From: Clostridiales bacterium | GTDB lineage: Bacteria; Bacillota; Clostridia; Oscillospirales; Acutalibacteraceae | Assembly (NCBI GenBank): GCA_019415925.1 | Contig: DXYG01000007.1 | Span: 1 to 58,912, forward strand | Direction: 5' to 3' | Length of the DNA stretch: 58,912 nucleotides | Shown here: positions 44,205-52,339 of the stretch, piece by piece | How positions within the stretch are numbered: position 1 is the stretch's first letter | Layout of the letters: every line of letters begins with the position of its first letter | Made by a program: the position numbers and the translations under genes | The notes under the pieces: generated by a model | What the model was told of the DNA's origin: nothing | Databases searched by the model: none | The model's input: only the letters and a program-made list of their open reading frames with translations

Positions 44205-44381
44205 TTATGATACTCCCATTCTTTCGCCTAATTTCAGCATTGCCTTGCAGAACAAATCCTCATTTGTCAGTGTTATCTGTAACGGGTCGCCTTCACGAAT
44301 ACGCAGAGTCCTGCGGATTTCCTTAGGAATAACTACTCTGCCTAAATCGTCAATTCTTCTTACAATACCGGTCGCCTTCAT
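44205..44381 (-). CDS. spoVT: Truncated SpoVT: AbrB-type DNA-binding start plus element-derived tail
   Basis: The protein is 58 aa. Residues 1-34 (MKATGIVRRIDDLGRVVIPK, then EIRRTLRIREGDPL) are the N-terminus of SpoVT, nearly complete for the AbrB swapped-hairpin domain. Residues 35-58 (QITLTNEDLF to RMGVS) come from the element, beyond the core at 44281-44291. The ribosome site AAAGGGAG lies eight bases before the ATG at 44381. The remaining 146 codons are at 8912-9353. The short product may still bind DNA, because the tail begins with a beta-strand-like LQITLTNEDLF, but it lacks the GAF regulatory domain. Confidence 0.9.
   Translation of the reverse strand: MKATGIVRRIDDLGRVVIPKEIRRTLRIREGDPLQITLTNEDLFCKAMLKLGERMGVS
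44281..44291. other. attR core (spoVT/element junction)
   Basis: AACGGGTCGCC, identical to 9354-9364. To its right is the spoVT start; to its left is element sequence encoding the alternative C-terminal tail. Confidence 0.85.
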
Positions 44382-44585
44382 ATCTGAAATCTCCCTTTAT
44401 TTAAATTTAAAATTTTCACCGATTTTTTAACCGCAAAAGAATTTGCGGCGGTTGCATAAGTTGCTTTAATATTGTTTGTTCTCACAAATTTTTTATACTG
44501 AAAATAATAGCGAAATTTCAATTTAAAGACAAGGTATTTTATGGAATTTTAAATAATATAGAATTCATTTTTTATGTGTATTATG

Positions 44586-45344
44586 TTATATGCTCTTTTT
44601 TAAATAATACCTGCAATGACCTTTCGGACAATCCTTTAATGTGCCGAAAATTTCATAGCCGTGATTTAAATAAAAATCCTTTGCCTGAAAGTCAAACGTG
44701 TCAAGATGAATCAGATAACAGCCTTTTTCTTTTGCTGTATTTTCAATAAATTCAAGAAGCTTTGTACCTAAACCCTGATGCCTGTAGTTTTCCTCCACCC
44801 ACAAAATATCAACATAAAGAACATTCCAGCAGTACATTCTTGCAACGCAGCCTGCGATGATTTCGCCGTTTGCGTTCAGGAATTTTTTATTTATGTTTTC
44901 AAAATGAATTTTCTGAGTTGCAGGCACCTGCGACAAATTATACTCTACAAGTCTGTCGCAGATATGTTCTTCGTCATTATCCTTGCAATTATCGACCGTA
45001 AAGTCCAAATTCAGCTCAATTCCTAACGCACCGTATTTTTCTTCAAGCTCCTTTGAGTAATAAATGTTCATATCCTCGGGCTTTGCGCTGTCAATGTCAT
45101 CCTCGGTATAGCCGCATTTAAGAAGAGGAAGATTGTCATACAGTTCAGCAAAATTTCTGAATTTATGTAGTGCTTTCACTGTAGCAGAAATCTGCATTCC
45201 GCTGTCCTCTGTATTCGTAAAAATTATTGTATCGCCAATGTTGATTGCTTGTCTTTTCTCATCATTAAGCCTTAACTCTATCGTTTTCTTACCCGAACGT
45301 ATCATTTCAAACGGCTCAGAATTCAGATTCATATAATGTTTCAT
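44586..45344 (-). CDS. ASCH domain - GNAT acetyltransferase fusion
   Basis: The protein is 252 aa. Residues about 1-115 are an ASCH (PUA-like) domain, starting with EPFEMIRSGKKTIELRLND, which is thought to bind RNA or nucleotides. Residues about 120-250 are a GNAT N-acetyltransferase with the acetyl-CoA loop YRHQGLGTKLLEFI. Such fusions could modify an RNA-bound or nucleotide substrate; the reaction is unknown. GCGGAGG precedes the ATG. It is upstream of spoVT on the same strand, with a 200-bp gap. Confidence 0.85.
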   Translation of the reverse strand: MKHYMNLNSEPFEMIRSGKKTIELRLNDEKRQAINIGDTIIFTNTEDSGMQISATVKALHKFRNFAELYDNLPLLKCGYTEDDIDSAKPEDMNIYYSKELEEKYGALGIELNLDFTVDNCKDNDEEHICDRLVEYNLSQVPATQKIHFENINKKFLNANGEIIAGCVARMYCWNVLYVDILWVEENYRHQGLGTKLLEFIENTAKEKGCYLIHLDTFDFQAKDFYLNHGYEIFGTLKDCPKGHCRYYLKKSI

Positions 45345-45435
45345 TTTGTCCTCCGCAAGTAATCTTATGATTTAAGTATATCATAAACAGGTGAAAAGGC
45401 ACAACCTTTTTAACTTTAATTTCGAAAAATCAAAA

Positions 45436-45595
45436 GGTCAAAGAAAGTCAAAAACATTTAAAAATTGAGTAAAAACGAGGATAATTAAGAATATAAGAGA
45501 ATAAAAAAGAAAGAGTATAATTATTTGACTTTTATTGACTTTGACTTTATCTGACCTTATAACTATAATAGAGTCAAAGGTCAGGAAAGGACAAA
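45436..45595. promoter_or_regulatory. CtsR operators upstream of ctsR
   Basis: Three tandem heptad pairs with 3-bp spacing fit the CtsR box (GGTCAAA-N3-GGTCAAA): GGTCAAA-GAA-AGTCAAA at 45436-45452; on the minus strand GGTCAGA-TAA-AGTCAAA at 45556-45540, over the -35 box; and GGTCAGG-AAA-GGACAAA at 45579-45595, just past the -10. Further TTTGACT words lie at 45524-45530. A CCGCACA/TGTGCGG hairpin (45671-45690) is in the leader. Confidence 0.85.
45541..45569 (+). promoter_or_regulatory. Promoter of the ctsR-mcsA-mcsB-clpC operon
   Basis: TTGACT (45541-45546), 17-bp spacer, TATAAT (45564-45569). It is flanked and overlapped by CtsR boxes, as expected for heat-inducible derepression. Confidence 0.88.
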
Positions 45596-45719
45596 CAAGA
45601 GTGGCTGAAATGTAATCTACCCCCATAAAAACACCAAGCCCCGATAATGACCTATTATATAAAGGCAACGCCGCACACAATGCTGTGCGGTATTGCTGAA
45701 ACTGAAATGAGGCGATTAT

Positions 45720-46169
45720 ATGAGAATGAGCGATTTGGTAGCTCAATATATTACACAAATGCTCGATGAGCAGAACGGCAGTGCTGAAATTCAGCGAAAC
45801 GAGCTTGCAGGAAACCTCGGCTGTGTGCCGAGCCAGATAAACTACGTTATTACTTCTCGATTTACTCCCGAACAGGGATACATTGTAGAAAGTCGGCGAG
45901 GCGGCGGAGGCTACATACGCATCAGCCGTGTGAAAATGGATAGAGGAACGGCGATGATGCATATAATAAATTCTGTAGGCGCATCGCTTGACAAGGCTAC
46001 AGCAGAAGCAATGCTCAACAATATGCTCCAGCGCAATATGCTCCGGTTGCAGTCGGCAAAACTAATTGCGGCAGCACTTTCGGACAGAACGCTTTCACAG
46101 GTTGAGCAGGATAAACGAGATACGGTAAGAGCAGACTTATTCAAAAATATGCTTCTGACCATTGAATAA
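45720..46169 (+). CDS. ctsR: Transcriptional repressor CtsR
   Basis: The protein is 149 aa. It begins MSDLVAQYITQMLDEQ, with the winged-helix segment and the DNA-contacting wing RGGGGYIRI of CtsR. It represses class III heat-shock genes, including its own operon, and is removed on heat stress by McsB and ClpCP. GAGGCG precedes the ATG. First gene of the operon. Confidence 0.97.
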   Translation: MRMSDLVAQYITQMLDEQNGSAEIQRNELAGNLGCVPSQINYVITSRFTPEQGYIVESRRGGGGYIRISRVKMDRGTAMMHIINSVGASLDKATAEAMLNNMLQRNMLRLQSAKLIAAALSDRTLSQVEQDKRDTVRADLFKNMLLTIE

Positions 46170-46193
46170 AGATTTATTTAGGAGGTTTTATTT

Positions 46194-46700
46194 ATGAAAT
46201 GTCAGAAATGCGGAGCAAACAATGCTAACACACATGTAAAAACAATTATTAACGGAGAATTCAAGGAATACGACCTTTGCAGTGAATGTGCAAAGAAAAT
46301 GGGATATACAAATGTTTTCGGAGATATGGAGGATGAATTTTCAAACTTCCTCGGCAGTTTCTTCGGAAACGTACTTCCTGCAAGAACGCAGGCAACACGC
46401 TGTGAGTTCTGCGGCAGTACCTACTCGGACATTGCAAAGTCAGGTCACGTAGGTTGTGCAAACTGCTACAGCGTTTTTGCCGACGAGCTGTTCCCGTCAA
46501 TCAGAAGAATTCACGGCAACACCACTCACTGCGGCAAGAACAGCAGACTTGCCGAACAAGCAAAGCAGTCAAAGCCTTCCGAAGAAACCAAAGAGGATAA
46601 AATCAAGAGATTAAAGGCGGAGCTTGACAAGGCAATTGAGGAACAGAACTTTGAACACGCCGCAGAATTAAGAGATAAAATCAAGGAATTGGAGGCATAA
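46194..46700 (+). CDS. mcsA: McsA, zinc-finger activator of McsB
   Basis: The protein is 168 aa. Four CxxC pairs are visible (CQKCG, CSEC, CEFCG, CANC) followed by a C-terminal UVR motif (IEEQNFEHAAELRDKIKEL). It activates the arginine kinase McsB and interacts with ClpC and CtsR. AGGAGG precedes the ATG; mcsB starts 3 bp after its stop. Confidence 0.96.
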   Translation: MKCQKCGANNANTHVKTIINGEFKEYDLCSECAKKMGYTNVFGDMEDEFSNFLGSFFGNVLPARTQATRCEFCGSTYSDIAKSGHVGCANCYSVFADELFPSIRRIHGNTTHCGKNSRLAEQAKQSKPSEETKEDKIKRLKAELDKAIEEQNFEHAAELRDKIKELEA

Positions 46701-46703
46701 AAA

Positions 46704-47693
46704 ATGAGCAATGATGTTGTAATTTCAACCAGAATAAGGCTTGCGCGTAACCTGAAAGATTATCCGTTCCCATGCAAATTAAATTCTCAGGGCAGGGAAA
46801 AGGTAATCGAAAAGGTCAGGGACGCTGTCAAGAAAAGCAACAGTCCTGTAGCCTCTGATTTTTCTTTCATCAGAATGAGCGAGCTGACTTCCTCGCAAAG
46901 CGTATCGCTTGTTGAAAAAAGGCTTGTAAGTCCGGAATTTATCAGCGAAACAGACGGACGTGCACTCTTAATCAGCAAGGACGAGTGCTTCAGTATTATG
47001 ATTAATGAGGAGGATCACATAAGACTTCAGGTAATCACAAAGGGATTGTCGCTTGAACAGGCATACGATACCGCCGATAAGCTCGACACCCTGCTTGATG
47101 AAAACCTTGACTTTGCCTTTGATGAAAAGCTCGGCTACCTTACTCAATGCCCCACAAACCTTGGTACAGGTATGAGAGCGTCTGTAATGCTCCACCTTCC
47201 TGCACTTGAAAAGAGCAGGGCAATCAACCGTATTGCCGGCAATCTTTCAAAGCTCGGACTTACCATAAGAGGAGCTCACGGCGAGGGCACAGAGCCAAAG
47301 GGTGCACTTTATCAGCTTTCAAATCAGGTAACGCTCGGTATTTCCGAAAAGGCGGCAATCGAGAATCTGAAAAACATAACAGAACAGCTTATTGCGCAGG
47401 AAAATCAGGCAAGAGAAAGACTCTGCTCAAGCATTGATATTCAGGACGCAATCAGCAGAAGCTTAGGTATTCTGCGTTCGGCACTTGTGATTTCGCACGA
47501 CGAGGCTTTAAAGCTCTTGTCTAATGTCAGACTTGGCATAGTGTCAAAGCAGATTACCGATGTATCAACTGAAACAATAGACAAGTTAATGCTTGCAGTC
47601 GAGCCTGCAACGTTGACGGTATCGCTTAACAAAAATCTGTCGGCACACGACAGAGATATTGAAAGGGCAAAGCTCATAAGAGCAGAGATTTAA
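46704..47693 (+). CDS. mcsB: Protein-arginine kinase McsB
   Basis: A 329-aa phosphagen-kinase-fold enzyme. VVISTRIRLARNLKDYPFP starts the catalytic core; the NLGTGMRASVMLHLP and IRGAHGEGTEPKG loops are present. It phosphorylates arginines, marking proteins for ClpCP and inactivating CtsR. It is somewhat shorter than the usual 350-360 aa at the C-terminus. Confidence 0.96.
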   Translation: MSNDVVISTRIRLARNLKDYPFPCKLNSQGREKVIEKVRDAVKKSNSPVASDFSFIRMSELTSSQSVSLVEKRLVSPEFISETDGRALLISKDECFSIMINEEDHIRLQVITKGLSLEQAYDTADKLDTLLDENLDFAFDEKLGYLTQCPTNLGTGMRASVMLHLPALEKSRAINRIAGNLSKLGLTIRGAHGEGTEPKGALYQLSNQVTLGISEKAAIENLKNITEQLIAQENQARERLCSSIDIQDAISRSLGILRSALVISHDEALKLLSNVRLGIVSKQITDVSTETIDKLMLAVEPATLTVSLNKNLSAHDRDIERAKLIRAEI

Positions 47694-47737
47694 TGGCATA
47701 ATAAAACATAACGTAAGAACGAAAGAGGGTAATGACT

Positions 47738-50197
47738 ATGTATGAATTCAGAGGATTTACACAAAAAGCAAACAGAGCACTTAACCTCGCAATTGAATCT
47801 GCACAGGATATGGGTCACAATTACGTCGGCACAGAGCATATACTTCTCGGACTTTTAAACGAGGGTACGGGCGTAGCCGCAGCGGCTCTTGAACAGTGCG
47901 GAGTAACAGGCGACGCCCTCAAAGAAAAAATCAGCTCAACAGACGGAGTAGGAATGAAAACAACGCTTACTCCCGATGATTTTACACCGAGGACAAAGCG
48001 TGTGCTCAAAGCCGCAATGCTCGCCTCGGCAAGAATGGGCAACAATTACGTTGGCACAGAACATCTTCTCCTTGCCGTAATTGCCGAGAGCGACAGCTAC
48101 GCAATATCGTTCCTGCACGAGCTCGGTGTAAGTGAAAATGCAATTGCTCAGGCAGTTGCAGGCGGACTTCAGAACGCCGGTCAGGAAAATGATTTTGCCG
48201 AAGAAAACGGCGGATTTTCTGCACCGAACGGAAACGGTAAAGGCGGCTCCGCACTTGAAAAGTTCGGCAGAGATTTGACAAAAGCCGCTAAAAACGGCGA
48301 GATTGACCCCGTAATCGGACGTGAAAAGGAAATTGAGCGTGTTATTCAGATTCTCTCACGCCGTACAAAGAACAACCCCGTGCTTATCGGTGAACCCGGC
48401 GTAGGTAAAACGGCTGTAGCAGAGGGACTTGCGCTTGAAATTGCAAACGGCAACGTACCCGAAATTCTCAAGGACAAAAAGGTTGTGAGCCTTGACCTTA
48501 CCGGTATGATAGCCGGCGCAAAGTACAGAGGTGACTTTGAGGAGAGAATCAAGGCGGCAATTGACGAGGTTAAAAAGTCGAAGGACACGATTCTTTTCAT
48601 AGATGAACTCCACACAATTGTCGGCGCAGGTGCGGCTGAGGGCAGTGCAGATGCGGCTAATATTCTTAAGCCGTCACTTGCAAGGGGCGATTTTCAGGTA
48701 ATCGGCGCAACAACGCTTAACGAGTACAGAAAGTATATTGAAAAGGACGCCGCTCTTGAAAGACGTTTCCAGCCTGTAAAGGTCGGCGAGCCTACTCCCG
48801 AGCAGGCGATAGAAATCCTCAAAGGCTTGCGTGACAGCTACGAAGCGCACCACAAGGTAAAGATTAGCGATGAGGCAATCAATTCCGCAGTAACGCTTTC
48901 GTCACGCTATATTGCCGACAGATACCTCCCTGATAAGGCGATTGACCTTATTGACGAGGGTGCGTCAAAGGTAAGACTTGCAACGCTGACTTCACCACCC
49001 GACGTAAAGTCGCTTGAGGACAGAATTGCAGACTTTGAAAAGGAAAAGGCAAGTGCCGTAAACGAGCAGGATTTTGAGCGTGCCGCAAAGCTGCGTGACG
49101 AGCAGAAAGAGGTACAGACTCAGCTTGATAACGCCAAAAAGGAATGGCAGGAAAGGCAGAAAAACAGCAGCGGAGAAGTAACTGCTGAGGATATTGCAAA
49201 AATCGTTTCCGACTGGACGGGAATTCCTGTTGTTCAGCTCACAAAAGAGGAGAGCGAACGTCTGCTCAATATGGAGAAAGTACTTCACGAGCGTGTAATC
49301 GGTCAGGACGAGGCTGTTTCGGCAATCTCAAAGGCTATTAGGCGAGGCAGAGTAGGACTTAAAGACCCGAAACGTCCCGTAGGCTCGTTTATCTTCCTCG
49401 GCCCGACAGGTGTAGGTAAAACCGAGCTTTGCAAGGCGCTTGCACAGGCAATGTTCGGCGACGAAAACGCAATGCTCCGACTTGATATGAGTGAATATAT
49501 GGAGAAGCACACGGTGTCAAAGCTTATCGGCTCACCGCCCGGATATGTAGGCTTTGAGGAGGGCGGCCAGCTCACCGAAAAGGTAAGAAGAAAGCCGTAT
49601 TCGGTAGTGCTTTTTGATGAGATTGAAAAGGCTCACCCCGATGTGTTCAATATGCTCCTTCAGATTCTTGAGGACGGCAGACTTACCGACTCGCAGGGCA
49701 GAACGGTTGATTTCAAGAACACCGTAATTATTATGACATCAAACGTCGGTGCTCGTCTGATTACCGAAAAGCAGAAGGCTCTCGGATTTGCATCCGACGA
49801 AAACGAGAAAGAGCAGGACAGCAAGGACATCAAGGAGCTTGTGATGGGCGAACTCCGAAACGTTTTCCGCCCCGAATTTCTCAACCGTGTCGATGATATT
49901 ATCGTATTCAACAAGCTTACTCAGGACGAAATCAAGCAGATTGCTTCAAAAATGCTCGATACCCTTGCAAAAAGGCTTGAAAAGCTCGACATCAGAATCA
50001 CCTTTACTGACGAAGCCGTTACGGCAATTGCCGACAAGGGATTTGATGAAAACTACGGTGCAAGACCGCTTCGCAGAGCAATCCAGAGCGAGATTGAGGA
50101 CGTACTCTCCGAGAAAATGCTTGAGGGCAGCGTCAAGGAAAATTCAAATGTTGTCTGCTCCTACAGTGACGGCAAATTCACCTTTGAAGCAAAGTAA
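47738..50197 (+). CDS. clpC: ATP-dependent Clp protease ATPase subunit ClpC
   Basis: The protein is 819 aa. Two Clp_N repeats are at about 1-145, AAA1 has Walker A GEPGVGKTA (about 217), a UVR-containing middle domain has DFERAAKLRDEQKEVQ (about 445), and AAA2 has GPTGVGKTE (about 555). A ClpP-binding loop of the (L/I/V)GF type is plausible at ALGFASDENE. The start at 47738 fits AGAGGG better than that at 47732. Last gene of the operon; ended at 50210. Confidence 0.97.
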   Translation: MYEFRGFTQKANRALNLAIESAQDMGHNYVGTEHILLGLLNEGTGVAAAALEQCGVTGDALKEKISSTDGVGMKTTLTPDDFTPRTKRVLKAAMLASARMGNNYVGTEHLLLAVIAESDSYAISFLHELGVSENAIAQAVAGGLQNAGQENDFAEENGGFSAPNGNGKGGSALEKFGRDLTKAAKNGEIDPVIGREKEIERVIQILSRRTKNNPVLIGEPGVGKTAVAEGLALEIANGNVPEILKDKKVVSLDLTGMIAGAKYRGDFEERIKAAIDEVKKSKDTILFIDELHTIVGAGAAEGSADAANILKPSLARGDFQVIGATTLNEYRKYIEKDAALERRFQPVKVGEPTPEQAIEILKGLRDSYEAHHKVKISDEAINSAVTLSSRYIADRYLPDKAIDLIDEGASKVRLATLTSPPDVKSLEDRIADFEKEKASAVNEQDFERAAKLRDEQKEVQTQLDNAKKEWQERQKNSSGEVTAEDIAKIVSDWTGIPVVQLTKEESERLLNMEKVLHERVIGQDEAVSAISKAIRRGRVGLKDPKRPVGSFIFLGPTGVGKTELCKALAQAMFGDENAMLRLDMSEYMEKHTVSKLIGSPPGYVGFEEGGQLTEKVRRKPYSVVLFDEIEKAHPDVFNMLLQILEDGRLTDSQGRTVDFKNTVIIMTSNVGARLITEKQKALGFASDENEKEQDSKDIKELVMGELRNVFRPEFLNRVDDIIVFNKLTQDEIKQIASKMLDTLAKRLEKLDIRITFTDEAVTAIADKGFDENYGARPLRRAIQSEIEDVLSEKMLEGSVKENSNVVCSYSDGKFTFEAK

Positions 50198-50209
50198 AAA
50201 GTATGTCAG

Positions 50210-50246
50210 AAAGGCAGTTTCACGAAAAAAGTGTGAAACTGCCTTT
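50210..50246. terminator. Terminator after clpC
   Basis: 14-bp stem AAAGGCAGTTTCAC/GTGAAACTGCCTTT (50210-50223, 50233-50246), A-rich loop, followed by T. Its A/T-flanked ends allow use on both strands. Confidence 0.88.
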
Positions 50247-50262
50247 TGTATTGCAACAAAAA

Positions 50263-50281
50263 GGGCAGATAAAATCTGCCC
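50263..50281 (-). terminator. Terminator of the V-ATPase operon
   Basis: On the minus strand GGGCAGAT/ATCTGCCC with a TTT loop, followed by a run of five T residues, seven bases past the atpD stop. Confidence 0.85.
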
Positions 50282-50287
50282 CAAAAC

Positions 50288-50944
50288 TCAATGTGCGGAA
50301 TAGTTATGCGCCTTATCAAGCAGCATATCCTTGACCTTCATCAGCCTTGTACGGCTGCTGCGGTCGTTTTCCTCAAGCTTCATTGAAATATATTTTATTG
50401 TTTCCTGATAGCGTGGAATCATAACGTGCTCAAGCGAGTTTACACGTCTGCGAGTCTTTTCAATTTCTGCCGACATCATTTCACAGCTCTTTTCAATCTG
50501 AGCAAGCCTGATAAGGTCGGGCAACAGCTTTTCAAGCGACATTACCGCATCGTCAAGCTCAAAGGACGTAAACGCAAAGCCGTAGGGGAAAATATCGCCC
50601 TTGTCGTTTGTTCTTGTTCCTGCTGTGAAAACAGGTGTTTCAACGCTCATAATGTTGTGAGAATCAACTTCAATCGTCACCTGTTGTTTCGGCGACATCA
50701 GCGAAGCGTCAAGCGCCTGCTTAGACATAACTGCGCTTGCGTTTACAAAGTGAGCATTACATTCTGAAAGCTCCTTTTCAATTTTTTCACGCAGTTCACG
50801 ATTTTCTCTTACAAGGTCAAGAAACCGGCGCATAAGCTCGTCACGCTTATCTTTTAACATCTTGTGTCCTCGCACGGCGGTTGTAAGCTGTTTTTTCAGC
50901 TTTGTCAACTGCATTCGTGTGGGATTTACATTCATTATTGCCAT
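50288..50944 (-). CDS. ntpD: V-type ATPase subunit D
   Basis: The protein is 218 aa. The N-terminal VNPTRMQLTKLKKQLTTAVRGHKMLKDKRDEL is the family signature of the central-shaft coiled coil, which pairs with a C-terminal helix (about 165-210). It transmits rotation between the A3B3 head and the membrane ring. Last gene of the operon. Confidence 0.96.
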   Translation of the reverse strand: MAIMNVNPTRMQLTKLKKQLTTAVRGHKMLKDKRDELMRRFLDLVRENRELREKIEKELSECNAHFVNASAVMSKQALDASLMSPKQQVTIEVDSHNIMSVETPVFTAGTRTNDKGDIFPYGFAFTSFELDDAVMSLEKLLPDLIRLAQIEKSCEMMSAEIEKTRRRVNSLEHVMIPRYQETIKYISMKLEENDRSSRTRLMKVKDMLLDKAHNYSAH

Positions 50945-50965
50945 AAATCAGCACCCTCAATGCAG

Positions 50966-52339
50966 TTATTGTTTGCCGTAGAACTCGTCGAGCATATCGT
51001 CCTTAATACGTTTCAGCTCACTTCTCGGCAGAATCTGCAACAGCTTCCAGCCGATGTCAAGAGTTTCCTCAATTGAGCGGTTGCTATCATAGCCCTGTGA
51101 AACGTATTCTCTTTCGAACGCTTCGGCAAATTCAGCGTACTTTTTATCCATATCGGTAAGTGCCGCTTCACCGAGAATTACCATAAGCTCTCGTGCATCC
51201 TTACCTCTTGCATATGCGGCAAAGAGCTGGTTCATAGTAGCCGCATGGTCTTTTCTTGTACGCTCCGGTCCGATACCCTTGTCCTTAAGACGTGAAAGCG
51301 AGGGGAGGACGTCAATCGGCGGCGTTACGCCCTTGCGGTAAAGCTCACGTGAAAGGATAATCTGACCCTCTGTGATATAGCCCGTAAGGTCGGGAATCGG
51401 GTGAGTTTTGTCGTCCTCAGGCATTGTAAGAATAGGAATAAGAGTGATTGAGCCGTCTTTTCCTTTCAGTCGTCCTGCACGCTCATAAAGCGTTGCAAGG
51501 TCTGTATACATATATCCGGGGTAGCCACGTCTGCCGGGAACTTCCTTTCTTGCGGCGGAAACCTCACGCAGAGCGTCGGCGTAGTTTGTAATATCAGTCA
51601 TAATAACGAGCACGTGCATACCAAGGTCAAATGCGAGGTATTCAGCGGCGGTAAGCGCCATTCTCGGAGTTGCGATACGCTCAATTGCAGGGTCGTTTGC
51701 AAGGTTTACAAACATAACCGTTCTGTCAATTGCGCCCGTTTCCTTAAAGGATTCAACAAAGTAATTTGATTCCTCAAATGTGATACCGATTGCGGCAAAT
51801 ACAACGGCGAACTGCTCGTTCTTGCCCCTTACAGCCGCCTGCTTTGCAATCTGAGCGGCGAGCTGTGAGTGGGGAAGACCCGAAGCCGAGAAAATCGGAA
51901 GCTTCTGACCTCTTACCAGCGTGTTAAGTCCGTCAATTGCGGAAATGCCCGTCTGGATAAACTCCTGCGGATAGTTTCTTGCCGCAGGGTTCATCGGCGT
52001 GCCGTTAATGTCAAGTCGCTTTTCGGGAATCAGCGCAGGGCCGCCGTCAATCGGATTTCCAAGACCGTCAAATACTCGTGAAAGCATATCGGGAGAAACG
52101 GGAAGCTCCATTGACCTGCCGAGAAAACGAACCTTTGAACCTGCAAGGTTGATGCCTGCCGCAGACTCAAAAAGCTGAACAAGAGCGTTGTTGCCGTTTA
52201 CTTCAAGCACCTTGCAGCGGCGTGTTTCGCCGTTTGGAAGCTCGATTTCGCCGAGCTCGTCATACTTTACGTCCTCAACGTCGCTAATCATCATAAGAGG
52301 GCCTGCCACCTCTCTTATTGTACGGTATTCCTTCGGCAT
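50966..52339 (-). CDS. ntpB: V-type ATPase subunit B
   Basis: A 457-aa non-catalytic head subunit. It begins KEYRTIREVAGPLMMISDVE. SASGLPHSQLAAQIAKQA stands where a true Walker A would be, and RRGYPGYMYTDLATLYERAGR follows. Its start ATG overlaps the stop of subunit A by one base. Confidence 0.97.
   Translation of the reverse strand: MPKEYRTIREVAGPLMMISDVEDVKYDELGEIELPNGETRRCKVLEVNGNNALVQLFESAAGINLAGSKVRFLGRSMELPVSPDMLSRVFDGLGNPIDGGPALIPEKRLDINGTPMNPAARNYPQEFIQTGISAIDGLNTLVRGQKLPIFSASGLPHSQLAAQIAKQAAVRGKNEQFAVVFAAIGITFEESNYFVESFKETGAIDRTVMFVNLANDPAIERIATPRMALTAAEYLAFDLGMHVLVIMTDITNYADALREVSAARKEVPGRRGYPGYMYTDLATLYERAGRLKGKDGSITLIPILTMPEDDKTHPIPDLTGYITEGQIILSRELYRKGVTPPIDVLPSLSRLKDKGIGPERTRKDHAATMNQLFAAYARGKDARELMVILGEAALTDMDKKYAEFAEAFEREYVSQGYDSNRSIEETLDIGWKLLQILPRSELKRIKDDMLDEFYGKQ

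Larger units (their letters stand above)
9354..44291. mobile_element. 34.9-kb serine-recombinase element integrated in spoVT
   Basis: The boundaries are the two copies of AACGGGTCGCC at 9354-9364 and 44281-44291, 34,927 bp apart. They lie exactly where spoVT is broken: codons for GDP-L of the SpoVT AbrB domain are present at both junctions in the same frame. The left end carries the recombinase; the right end carries phage baseplate/tail genes. The interior carries an AAA ATPase, a SNF2/SWIM pair, a candidate RNA and an exopolysaccharide operon. There are no capsid, terminase, portal, replication or conjugation genes, so it is not an autonomous phage or ICE as seen. The most economical reading is a prophage-derived shell that has gained surface-polysaccharide cargo. 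Confidence 0.88.

Noticed and set aside
44200..44430. 76-codon plus-strand ORF
   Set aside because: It is the antisense of the truncated spoVT start, which has the ribosome site and family match.
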